Shown piece after piece: positions 36,377 to 43,614 of a stretch of 52,155 nt of DNA. Positions within the stretch are counted from its first letter, which is position 1, and each line of letters starts with the position of its first letter. Source of the stretch: an uncultured Mycoplasmatales bacterium (GTDB lineage: Bacteria > Bacillota_I > Bacilli_A > UBA3375); assembly GCA_937936465.1 (NCBI GenBank), contig CALDDH010000022.1:1-52155 (forward strand). The letters run 5' to 3'. Under the pieces are notes generated by a model, which saw nothing but the letters and a program-made list of their open reading frames with translations, was not told where the DNA came from and made no database searches. The translations under genes and the position numbers were made by a program.

Positions 36377-36508
36377 GCATATATTTCTTGTGCTAATTTG
36401 CATACGTTTCTCCTGCCAATGCATACAGTTCACGTGCTAGTTTGCATACGGTTCTCGTGCCAGTGCATACGGTTCTCGTGCTAAATTTGCACATTGTTAT
36501 TACGCTAA
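36377..36508 (+). repeat. Iteron array, six copies of a ~22-bp direct repeat
   Basis: Repeat starts are at 36377, 36400, 36421, 36444, 36465 and (degenerate) 36489, so steps are 23, 21, 23, 21 and 24 bp. The consensus is GCATACGGTTCTCGTGCYAR; copies 4 and 5 share GCATACGGTTCTCGTGC exactly. The array is clearly richer in G and C than all neighbouring DNA. Spacing of two helix turns puts sites on one face of the DNA, as in plasmid origins, oriT and partition sites. Confidence 0.8.
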
Positions 36509-36560
36509 AGTGGGTGTAAAGTGGTATGGTTTTTAAAAGCTTGTAAATGCCTTTGAACAT

Positions 36561-36610
36561 TACCTTTGGCGGTCGCCAAAATAGGTAAAAACTGGTGATT
36601 TATACCAGTT
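36561..36610 (+). repeat. Two palindromes next to the iterons (candidate oriT/oriV structure)
   Basis: TTTGGCG (36565-36571), GT, CGCCAAA (36574-36580) is a perfect palindrome flanked by TACC (36561-36564) and GGTA (36584-36587). AACTGGT (36590-36596) and ACCAGTT (36604-36610) form a second hairpin with a 7-nt loop. The gap 36353-36736 holds no gene. Together with the iterons this looks like an origin, of transfer or replication. A -10-like TATAAT at 36698-36703 may serve the next gene. Confidence 0.6.
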
Positions 36611-36736
36611 CCCTTATCCTGTTATGTTTTGAATTTTGTTTAATATAAAATAAATACAGATTAATAATGTGTTAAAATAATTTTGTAAGGGTAAAGATAT
36701 AATATTAAGTTTAATAATAATTAACTAAGGGGTAAT

Positions 36737-36874
36737 ATGGAAAAAGAATTAAAATTAACTGAATATCAATTAGCAATTATTGAAGAGTTAAAACATATAT
36801 TAATTATAGAAAATTATAAAGAGAGAAATGAAAAGATTGAGCTTGATTTAGTAGCACTTATGGATAAGTATTAA
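36737..36874 (+). CDS. Small hypothetical protein
   Basis: The 45-aa ORF has an AACTAAGGGGTAAT site; the product is helical and charged (KELKLTEYQLAIIEELKHIL). No family recognised. It is the first gene after the origin-like region and before the AbiH-like gene. Confidence 0.4.
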   Translation: MEKELKLTEYQLAIIEELKHILIIENYKERNEKIELDLVALMDKY

Positions 36875-36920
36875 AGTAATAAAAATAATTTAAAATAATT
36901 ATTAAAGTTAGGAGAAAATA

Positions 36921-38132
36921 ATTTTTGAATATAGAATAAAAAAAATATTAATAATTGGTAATGGTTTTGACATATATAATAATTTACCAACAAAATATAG
37001 TCATTTCATTAAATTTCTTATTTTAATAAATAAAAAAATAAAATTAAATGAAGAATTATCTAGCATAAGATTATATAAAGATATATGTAGTGCTGAAGAA
37101 CTTGAAAGAGCATATCTACAATATGGATTTGATCAAATAGAAAACATTAAAATTGATTCAAATTTTATTGATAATAAAAATTATTGGTTTAAAAAAGTAA
37201 TTAAAAATGAAGGTGAAGGATTTGAAAATTGGATTGATTTAGAAAATGAAATTGAAAAGCATTTATTGAAAATTGAAAATGTTTTTAATAAATTATCATT
37301 ATTTATTGTTAAAATAAATTACCAATTAGTTATTAACGAATTATCAATAGTTAAACATTTATTTTCTAGTGGAGAAATAAGAAATAGTATAAATGATAAT
37401 TTAATAAATAAAGAAGATTGGAAAGAAAAATTATCAAAAGAAATATCTACATATGAAATAGAATTGATAAAAAAAATATTTATATTTTGGTACAAATATG
37501 ATAATAAAATAATTGATGATAATATTGAAATTTCAATTGATAATCTAATGGAATATCTATATCAAGATTTAAAATCATTTTCCATAATTTTAAAAGAATA
37601 TTTAATTACAATAACTCAAGAATCGTATTGTGGAAGATGTAATGATTTTTTGTTGGATGATGAATTTAATGAGATAGTATCATTTAATTATACTGATACA
37701 TATATTAATTATAGAAATTTAAAAGATGGAGTATGTCAGAATATTCATGGTAGACTTGAAAATACAATAATATTAGGAATTGATGATAAGTCAATAGTAT
37801 CAAATTATTTTAAAAAATCATTTCAAAAGATAGAATTTGATTTAATGGATTGGAAATTAAAGGAACAAAAAGAACCAGAATTATTAGATATTCATATTTT
37901 TGGACATTCCTTATCACAATCTGACGACACATATTTTATTAATTTATTTAAATTATCTGTTAATAATTATGTGACTTATACGATATATTTTAAAAATAAT
38001 AAACATAAGCAAAGTTTAATTAATAATTTAATAAATATGTTATCCCTTGGTAAGTTTAAGGAACTATTTGATAATTATGTAATTATTTTTAAAAAACACG
38101 AGGAGTTTTATGATGAAAAAGGAATTACATGA
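36921..38132 (+). CDS. AbiH-like abortive infection protein (apparent ATT start)
   Basis: The open frame reads ILIIGNGFDIYNNLPTKYSHF near the start, the signature of AbiH phage-exclusion proteins (family pattern IIGNGFDL..GL.T.Y..F). FENWIDLENEIEKH (about 98-111), a conserved AbiH block, follows, and a C-terminal LLDIHIFGHSLSQSDDTYF matches the family's GHSL..SD box. No ATG, GTG or TTG lies upstream in frame. The frame opens at 36912, AGGAG is at 36910-36914 and ATT at 36921 has ideal spacing, giving 403 aa. A TTG at 37266 would delete the signature. ATT initiation is inferred; loss of the start is the alternative. Overlaps the next gene by 23 bp. Confidence 0.7.
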   Translation: MFEYRIKKILIIGNGFDIYNNLPTKYSHFIKFLILINKKIKLNEELSSIRLYKDICSAEELERAYLQYGFDQIENIKIDSNFIDNKNYWFKKVIKNEGEGFENWIDLENEIEKHLLKIENVFNKLSLFIVKINYQLVINELSIVKHLFSSGEIRNSINDNLINKEDWKEKLSKEISTYEIELIKKIFIFWYKYDNKIIDDNIEISIDNLMEYLYQDLKSFSIILKEYLITITQESYCGRCNDFLLDDEFNEIVSFNYTDTYINYRNLKDGVCQNIHGRLENTIILGIDDKSIVSNYFKKSFQKIEFDLMDWKLKEQKEPELLDIHIFGHSLSQSDDTYFINLFKLSVNNYVTYTIYFKNNKHKQSLINNLINMLSLGKFKELFDNYVIIFKKHEEFYDEKGIT

Positions 38133-38763
38133 TTTTTTTCAAGAAAGAATGAAGGAAAAAAATTCTGAAGGAAAAATTAATAGCATTAAAAGGGAAGAAT
38201 TTTTGAACCCTAAGACTCAAATTCAATATTTATATGTAATATTTATGAAAAGATCTGACTTGCATAAAAAGTTATCTTTATTTGAAGGTATTTTTGGAAT
38301 AAAAAAAGACAAGAGTATGAGAAGGTCCCAAGAAAATAAATTAAAAAAATTTAATAAGGGGTTAGCGGGTTTAAGTCCTAAAATATTTCAAGAATGTTTA
38401 CATCATTCAATTATGATTGATTTACGTAAATTCATTGAATTAATAAAAAAGTTTAGTATTAAATTTAAAAGTGAAATGAAAAATACACCATTTGAAAAAT
38501 GGAATATAGAAAATAATGAAAAATTTAATGAATTTATCTTAGAGACTTATGGTATTAGTAGAAAAATTATAAATAAATATTATGTACATGATGAATTAAT
38601 AGAACTTCCTGAGGAGAACAATGCAATAATAAATGGCTATAATTTAATTTCATTTGATCTTGATCAGTGTTATGGATTTAAGGAGTATGAGGAATATATT
38701 GATTTTCATAATAAAACAGACATTGATTTATACAATTGGATATATGATAAAAAAGTATTCTAA
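38110..38763 (+). CDS. Unknown partner of the AbiH-like gene
   Basis: The 217-aa soluble, basic and helical protein starts at one of two ATG codons (38110/38113) behind AGGAG inside the end of the AbiH-like gene, so the two are translationally coupled. Mid-region GLSPKIFQECLHHSIMIDLRKFIELIKKF and C-terminal NGYNLISFDLDQCYGFKEYEEY are notable, but no family is recognised. It could be an antitoxin-like or co-acting component of a two-gene defence unit. Confidence 0.45.
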   Translation: MMKKELHDFFQERMKEKNSEGKINSIKREEFLNPKTQIQYLYVIFMKRSDLHKKLSLFEGIFGIKKDKSMRRSQENKLKKFNKGLAGLSPKIFQECLHHSIMIDLRKFIELIKKFSIKFKSEMKNTPFEKWNIENNEKFNEFILETYGISRKIINKYYVHDELIELPEENNAIINGYNLISFDLDQCYGFKEYEEYIDFHNKTDIDLYNWIYDKKVF

Positions 38764-38780
38764 GAAAACAAATAAAAAAT

Positions 38781-38809
38781 GAGAGTGTAATTTTACTTTC
38801 GTTTTTTTA
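38781..38809 (+). terminator. Element hairpin 8 with T tail
   Basis: GAGAGTGTAA (38781-38790) pairs imperfectly with TTTTACTTTC (38791-38800), then GTTTTTTT. Same ACTTTC half-site as other copies. Confidence 0.55.
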
Positions 38810-38833
38810 ATACTAAAAAATTAAGGAGAACTC

Positions 38834-39481
38834 ATGAAAAAAGAACTATATTTAACTGAATTATCATTTAGTAATCAAAAATTACTGAAAAAAGAAAATG
38901 GTCGTTATTTAAAATATACACAGTATTTTTATAGACAAAAAAGAAAGAACATTAAAAATGAATTTAAAATTAAACCTAAAATAATCAGAAAGAGTATATC
39001 TTTTAATTCCAAAGAATGGAAGTTCTTTGAAAAAATTAAATTAAAATATAAACTAAATAATTACTCTGAAACAATTAATTTTATTTTAGAAAATATTAAT
39101 GATATGGATTTAAAGAACATTAAATATATTGATAATATAGAAAAGTATAAAACAACCTATTTTTCATCAAACGAATTAAAAATAATAAATGAAATTAATG
39201 AATCAACATATTCAGAAAAAGTACAAAATTTAACATACAATTATTTAATGGTAGAAGATTTGGTTGATATAAATGATTGTCTACTTAAAATTGATTTAAA
39301 AAGAGATGAAAAGATTAATATAAAATTAAATTATGAGTTATCAAGACAAGTAAAAGAAATGATAAGTCGATTGGGTTCAATTAATTTTTTTAAATTAATT
39401 GTTTTAGTAAATACTGAATATAAAGATGAAATAAAAAAAAGAAATAATAATAAAGATTTTCAAAATAAATTAATGATTTAA
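38834..39481 (+). CDS. Ribbon-helix-helix-like DNA-binding protein (candidate relaxosome auxiliary)
   Basis: The 215-aa product has at least one and perhaps three ribbon-helix-helix-like segments: IIRKSISFNSKEWKFFEKI to NNYSETINFILEN (about 50-90), TYFSSNELKIINEINES (about 110-128) and INIKLNYELSRQVKEMISRLG (about 160-182). RHH auxiliary proteins bind oriT repeats and load the relaxase in many conjugative plasmids. The location between the iterons and the relaxase gene fits that. A transcription-regulator role is the main alternative. Confidence 0.5.
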   Translation: MKKELYLTELSFSNQKLLKKENGRYLKYTQYFYRQKRKNIKNEFKIKPKIIRKSISFNSKEWKFFEKIKLKYKLNNYSETINFILENINDMDLKNIKYIDNIEKYKTTYFSSNELKIINEINESTYSEKVQNLTYNYLMVEDLVDINDCLLKIDLKRDEKINIKLNYELSRQVKEMISRLGSINFFKLIVLVNTEYKDEIKKRNNNKDFQNKLMI

Positions 39482-39509
39482 TATGAAGGTACATTTTGTA
39501 CCTTCATAT
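39481..39509 (+). terminator. Element hairpin 9, perfect 13-bp palindrome
   Basis: ATATGAAGGTACA (39481-39493) and TGTACCTTCATAT (39497-39509), loop TTT. The longest perfect copy, no T run. It begins at the stop codon of the previous gene. Confidence 0.65.
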
Positions 39510-39526
39510 TAAAAAGGAAGGATCAA

Positions 39527-40276
39527 ATGAATGTAAAAAATAATAAAGATATTGAAATTATTGAAATTAAGAAATATAGCAAAAAAATTAATAAAAAAAA
39601 ATATAAAATTATTTATAATGTTATTTTAGAATTAAAACATGAAAAACAATTTAATGTGATATTGGATCAAATAAATGAAATTAAAGAACATTGTAATTAT
39701 AAATTCCCTTATATGAATATTATTTTAAATAAAGAACAAATGAGTATAGTTTATGAGTTGTCAAAAAACAAACAATATGAATACGTTGACTATAGTAATG
39801 AAAAAGAAATTTTAGGAGACTGGGATATTGAAAGTCGTGAAGCACAAGAATATATAAGACAAAAAAAATTAATGGAAAGCAAGGCAAGGGATTTAAATAT
39901 TGATGTACCTAAATACATATTAAATTATAAGTTGCAAGAAATACTAGAAAAAGAAAGTCTTGAAACTATGGTTGATGAAACAGATGAAGATAGTGTTAAT
40001 GAAATGTCAAGTAATATAAATGATAGTGATGAAAAAATTAATAATGATTTAAAATATATTGATATTTCTATTAAAAGTGAAAAAGAATACATTATTAAAG
40101 TTGGTGGTAAATTATTAGATATACTTAGTCAATCAGATATTCAAAGTAATATAATAAAAAAACTAATTAAAAATTATAACATTAAAATAATTAATAAAAA
40201 TGAAGAATTAGAAATTTTAAATGCAATAAACAATAATTCTCTAGAAAGTTATTTAAAGGAAAAATATGAAAAATAA
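39527..40276 (+). CDS. Hypothetical protein of the mobilisation region
   Basis: The 249-aa soluble protein starts after AAAAGGAAGGATCAA. The N-terminal 90 residues look like an alpha/beta domain (YNVILELKHEKQFNVILDQI), followed by an acidic linker (about 145-180) and a second small domain. No family recognised. It overlaps the next ORF by 11 bp. Confidence 0.45.
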   Translation: MNVKNNKDIEIIEIKKYSKKINKKKYKIIYNVILELKHEKQFNVILDQINEIKEHCNYKFPYMNIILNKEQMSIVYELSKNKQYEYVDYSNEKEILGDWDIESREAQEYIRQKKLMESKARDLNIDVPKYILNYKLQEILEKESLETMVDETDEDSVNEMSSNINDSDEKINNDLKYIDISIKSEKEYIIKVGGKLLDILSQSDIQSNIIKKLIKNYNIKIINKNEELEILNAINNNSLESYLKEKYEK

Positions 40277-40487
40277 ACAATATCATTTAAAATTAGATGA
40301 ATCGGAATATAATGTCTTAAAAGATAATGATTTATTAAATAATAGTGATTTAAACAGTCTGTTTTTAATAGGCTATAGTAAACTACAAAATCAGAATTTC
40401 TTAAAGGATAATAGCATTACATATGAAATTAAAACACATAATTATAATTTAGAGAAAATAATTCATGATATATTTGATATAATTTAA
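40266..40487 (+). CDS. Small hypothetical protein
   Basis: The 73-aa product starts inside the end of the preceding gene behind AAAGGAAAAAT. HLKLDESEYNVLKDNDLL resembles the strand-helix start of a ribbon-helix-helix protein, but the rest does not convince. Unknown. Confidence 0.4.
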   Translation: MKNKQYHLKLDESEYNVLKDNDLLNNSDLNSLFLIGYSKLQNQNFLKDNSITYEIKTHNYNLEKIIHDIFDII

Positions 40488-40556
40488 TTTTAATATATAA
40501 TATTCATATATCACTATTAGAAATTTTAAATATGCATTTTAAGAGAGGATATTGAT

Positions 40557-41249
40557 ATGGGTAAAGCTAAATTTCATCAGTATATAATATATAGAATAAA
40601 GAGTGATATTAGTTTTGTTTTTTTAAAATTTCTACATAGTATAAAAATAAAATATAAGTATCTTTTGCATAATAAATTATATACATTTTTACTATTATTA
40701 TTTTTACTATTATTATTTATATCTAATAAAAATATATTTAATATATTTTTCCCTTTATTTATTACAATTTTATTAATAATAATTCAAGATTATTATCAAA
40801 AAGTAGTTAATATAGAAGAGAACATTCCATTTGTTGAAAAAATTCATGATGATTTAATAGATCAAAATAGATATAATAAAATTGAAAATGATAATTTTAT
40901 TATAGAAAGTAAAAAAAATATTCAGATAAACTTAATGAAAAATCCAATGTATTATGACAGATATATATTAAAAATAAAAAATAATAATATATACAAAATT
41001 TTTATTATAACAGAAGAAAATAAACTAGAACTCTTTGACTATGAAGTAAAAAATAAAGAAGAAATTTATTTATTGGTCGGGTATATTCCAATGTGTTATC
41101 CTAAACCAATAATTTGTTATAAAATAATTTTTAATAATGGTTCTTGTATATGGGCTCCAACATATCTTAATAATAAAATTGATTCTTATATAATAGCACC
41201 GAATTATTATAAAAAACAAGGATTTAAAAAACATATGATGAATTTATAA
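40557..41249 (+). CDS. Membrane protein with two helices, unknown
   Basis: The 230-aa product has two adjacent membrane helices (about 40-59 and 62-80) and a C-terminal cytoplasmic domain (about 95-230) with beta-rich sequence (YDRYILKIKNNNIYKIFII, GYIPMCYPKPIICYKIIF). The site GAGAGGATATTGAT is good. No family recognised. Confidence 0.45.
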   Translation: MGKAKFHQYIIYRIKSDISFVFLKFLHSIKIKYKYLLHNKLYTFLLLLFLLLLFISNKNIFNIFFPLFITILLIIIQDYYQKVVNIEENIPFVEKIHDDLIDQNRYNKIENDNFIIESKKNIQINLMKNPMYYDRYILKIKNNNIYKIFIITEENKLELFDYEVKNKEEIYLLVGYIPMCYPKPIICYKIIFNNGSCIWAPTYLNNKIDSYIIAPNYYKKQGFKKHMMNL

Positions 41250-41252
41250 ACT

Positions 41253-41282
41253 AGAAAGTGCAAATTGTACTTTCTTTTTTTA
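41253..41282 (+). terminator. Element hairpin 10 with T tail
   Basis: AGAAAGTGCAA (41253-41263) pairs with TTGTACTTTCT (41265-41275), with a G-T pair and very short loop, then T run. Confidence 0.7.
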
Positions 41283-41304
41283 ATGATCTAAAGAAAGGAA
41301 CTAT

Positions 41305-41514
41305 ATGAAAACATTTAAAATAAACTTTAATCTTCAATCATCAATGATTATTCAAAAAGAGAAGTTAAATAATTTATTAATTAAGCAAATTATTTTATTA
41401 GGTCTGGATAATAAATTAATAAATAATGAAATTAAGTTATTAATTGAAAGATTAATTGGTCAACAAATTGATTTTGAAAAAAGATTACTAGAAAATATTT
41501 TACAAGGAGAATAA
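41305..41514 (+). CDS. Small hypothetical protein before the relaxase
   Basis: The 69-aa product starts after AAAGGAACTAT and ends two bases before the relaxase start, with the next RBS (CAAGGAGAA) inside it. Helical, no family recognised. Its position suggests a relaxase accessory protein. Confidence 0.45.
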   Translation: MKTFKINFNLQSSMIIQKEKLNNLLIKQIILLGLDNKLINNEIKLLIERLIGQQIDFEKRLLENILQGE

Positions 41515-41516
41515 AG

Positions 41517-42623
41517 ATGAAAGTTGTTTTCAAAACTAAATATTTATTAAAGTCAGATTTTGAAAGTATCAAAAAAAATAAACAAGATTTTTCATTATCT
41601 GATAAGTTAGATTATTTAACTCGAAAAGAAGCTAAGGTTGATGATAAGTTTAAAAAACAAAAAGGATACTTAACAAGGAATGGAACTAAAGAACAAAATA
41701 TATTTAACCAAACAAAAAATAAAAAAGATAAACCAATTTATTATTATGATAAAACTGGTGTTGTTTGTGAAGCAGATAAAATTAAAAGAAAATATAATAT
41801 AAGTAAATTGAATGATCTAGAAAATAAAGATAATTTTTGTTTGTATCAATCTTTTGTTTCGTTTTCTAAAGAAATGTCAACTGAAATACAATCAAAATAT
41901 ACTGAGGAGGAATGTTATCAAATGTTAGAAAGGCATTTGAAAATCTTTTTAGTTGATAATAATTTTGATTTAGATAATACAGAATATTTTTTATCAAATC
42001 ACAGTAACACAGATAATTTTCATTGCCATATTGATTATTTTGAAACTGTTCCAACAAGAGAAAAAAATAACCTTAAGAAAAATACATTTGAAAAATTCAA
42101 GAAAAATTTAATTAATGAAATACAAGAACCAGAAATTAAGGTATTAAAAAGAAGATTAGAAAAGGAATTAATGCTAGCTACAAAAGAAAATAAAATATTT
42201 GATGATCCAGAAATTTTAAAAGATATCAAAAAGAATCATCAAAAGTATTATGGTAATATTCAAAATGATAAAGTTAAAGACTATGTTGATAAATATTTAG
42301 AAGATAATATAATTTATACAGATGAATATAAGAAATATATTGAAGCGGAAGAAGAGTATTTTAATTATTCAAAAAATATTGTTGGTGAAGAAAAAGCAAT
42401 GATCAATAAGGAAAATAAAATAAATAGACTAAATATTACTTTGAAAAATGATATTTATAATAATTTAAAAGAAGAAGCATTTGATCTTGAAAGATCGAAT
42501 GTTGTTTTCTTTAAAAAACGTAAATTAAGAAATTATAAATTAGAAAATATGTTGAAAAGAGAAGCAAGAGAAGTTGAATATTCACTAGCACAATCAAAAT
42601 ATAAACTATACCAGGAAACATAA
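41517..42623 (+). CDS. Relaxase, MobL/MOBP-like
   Basis: The 368-aa DNA-nicking transesterase starts strand transfer at oriT. The metal-binding histidine motif is NHSNTDNFHCHIDYFE (His162, Asp166, His169, His171; family H.D.DN.H.H). LDYLTRKEAK near the N-terminus (Tyr33) matches the Y...R.EA segment that carries the likely catalytic tyrosine in MobL-type relaxases. A charged coiled-coil tail (220-368) follows. Preceded by a good RBS. It differs from standard MOBP in the inserted HSN spacing, so subfamily is uncertain. Confidence 0.8.
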   Translation: MKVVFKTKYLLKSDFESIKKNKQDFSLSDKLDYLTRKEAKVDDKFKKQKGYLTRNGTKEQNIFNQTKNKKDKPIYYYDKTGVVCEADKIKRKYNISKLNDLENKDNFCLYQSFVSFSKEMSTEIQSKYTEEECYQMLERHLKIFLVDNNFDLDNTEYFLSNHSNTDNFHCHIDYFETVPTREKNNLKKNTFEKFKKNLINEIQEPEIKVLKRRLEKELMLATKENKIFDDPEILKDIKKNHQKYYGNIQNDKVKDYVDKYLEDNIIYTDEYKKYIEAEEEYFNYSKNIVGEEKAMINKENKINRLNITLKNDIYNNLKEEAFDLERSNVVFFKKRKLRNYKLENMLKREAREVEYSLAQSKYKLYQET

Positions 42624-42636
42624 TAAAAGGAGAAGA

Positions 42637-43614
42637 ATGGATAGATTTTTAAAAATATTTAAAAGGGATAAAAAAGAAACAGTTGAAATTAAAATTCAAG
42701 ACTACTTAAAAGTTATAAGTGAGAATTATACAAAAAATATGGAAGAAACAATTAATGATTATAACCAAAAAATATGGAAAGTGGATATTACTTTAGAAGA
42801 AGATAATATTATATTAGAATATTTAAATAATCAATTTGAAACAATTAAATATAATGGATCATTACTTATTTGTGAATCAACTAATAATGAAGCCCAAGCA
42901 ACTCCAGTTGATTTACATACGGAAGAGTATGCTGATGTTGAGTTATTTATCAATAAATTAACACATCAAGTTCAAAATATCAATATTCAATTAAATAGTT
43001 ATCAATTAAAAGGTAAGATTAATGGTATTGATACTGAAGTTATTTTATTTAAGCAAAATGATAAGTATTCATTTTATATAAAATTATTTAATAAATTTAA
43101 TCCAATATATTACATTGAAAATGAAAATACTATTTTACAAAAACAACAAGTCAATGAGTTGAGAAAACTATTAATTGATAATAATGTATTTTTAAGGGTA
43201 GATAATCAAAACTTGAAAGATAGTATAATTGATATATATTTAGAGGCTGATAAATCATTTGTCTTTGTAAATTTTAATAAACAATCTATAATTAATCAAT
43301 ATCGTGAAAAAAATTTATTTGAATTTTATTTAGATTTATCAAGTGATTTAAAGCATGTTCAGTTTCTAATCAAAAAGTTAAAGAACGAAAGAACTATTTA
43401 CTACTCTTTAAATCAGAATCAAATAGATCAAGTTATTTGTAATGATTATAATAATAAATTAATTTTTGGATCAGAAAATACAAAAATAAATAAAAACAAT
43501 GATTTCATTGAAATAAAACAAATTAATGAAAATGAAATTGAAGTTATCGATCAAAATAAAGTAGTTACTAAATATTCTTTTAAAAAAAGGAATAATTATG
43601 AAGCCAATCTTTAA
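42637..43614 (+). CDS. Hypothetical protein between relaxase and coupling protein
   Basis: The 325-aa, acidic soluble protein has a repeated beta-strand pattern (DITLEEDNIILEYLNN, YQLKGKINGIDTEVILF, KYSFYIKLFNKF, RTIYYSLNQ). No family recognised. Its place between relaxase and VirD4, overlapping the latter by 17 bp, suggests an adaptor between relaxosome and coupling protein. Confidence 0.45.
   Translation: MDRFLKIFKRDKKETVEIKIQDYLKVISENYTKNMEETINDYNQKIWKVDITLEEDNIILEYLNNQFETIKYNGSLLICESTNNEAQATPVDLHTEEYADVELFINKLTHQVQNINIQLNSYQLKGKINGIDTEVILFKQNDKYSFYIKLFNKFNPIYYIENENTILQKQQVNELRKLLIDNNVFLRVDNQNLKDSIIDIYLEADKSFVFVNFNKQSIINQYREKNLFEFYLDLSSDLKHVQFLIKKLKNERTIYYSLNQNQIDQVICNDYNNKLIFGSENTKINKNNDFIEIKQINENEIEVIDQNKVVTKYSFKKRNNYEANL

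Noticed and set aside
36377-36508. Iteron array as a CRISPR array
   Set aside because: Repeat plus spacer is only about 22 bp, spacers are near zero length and no cas genes are present.
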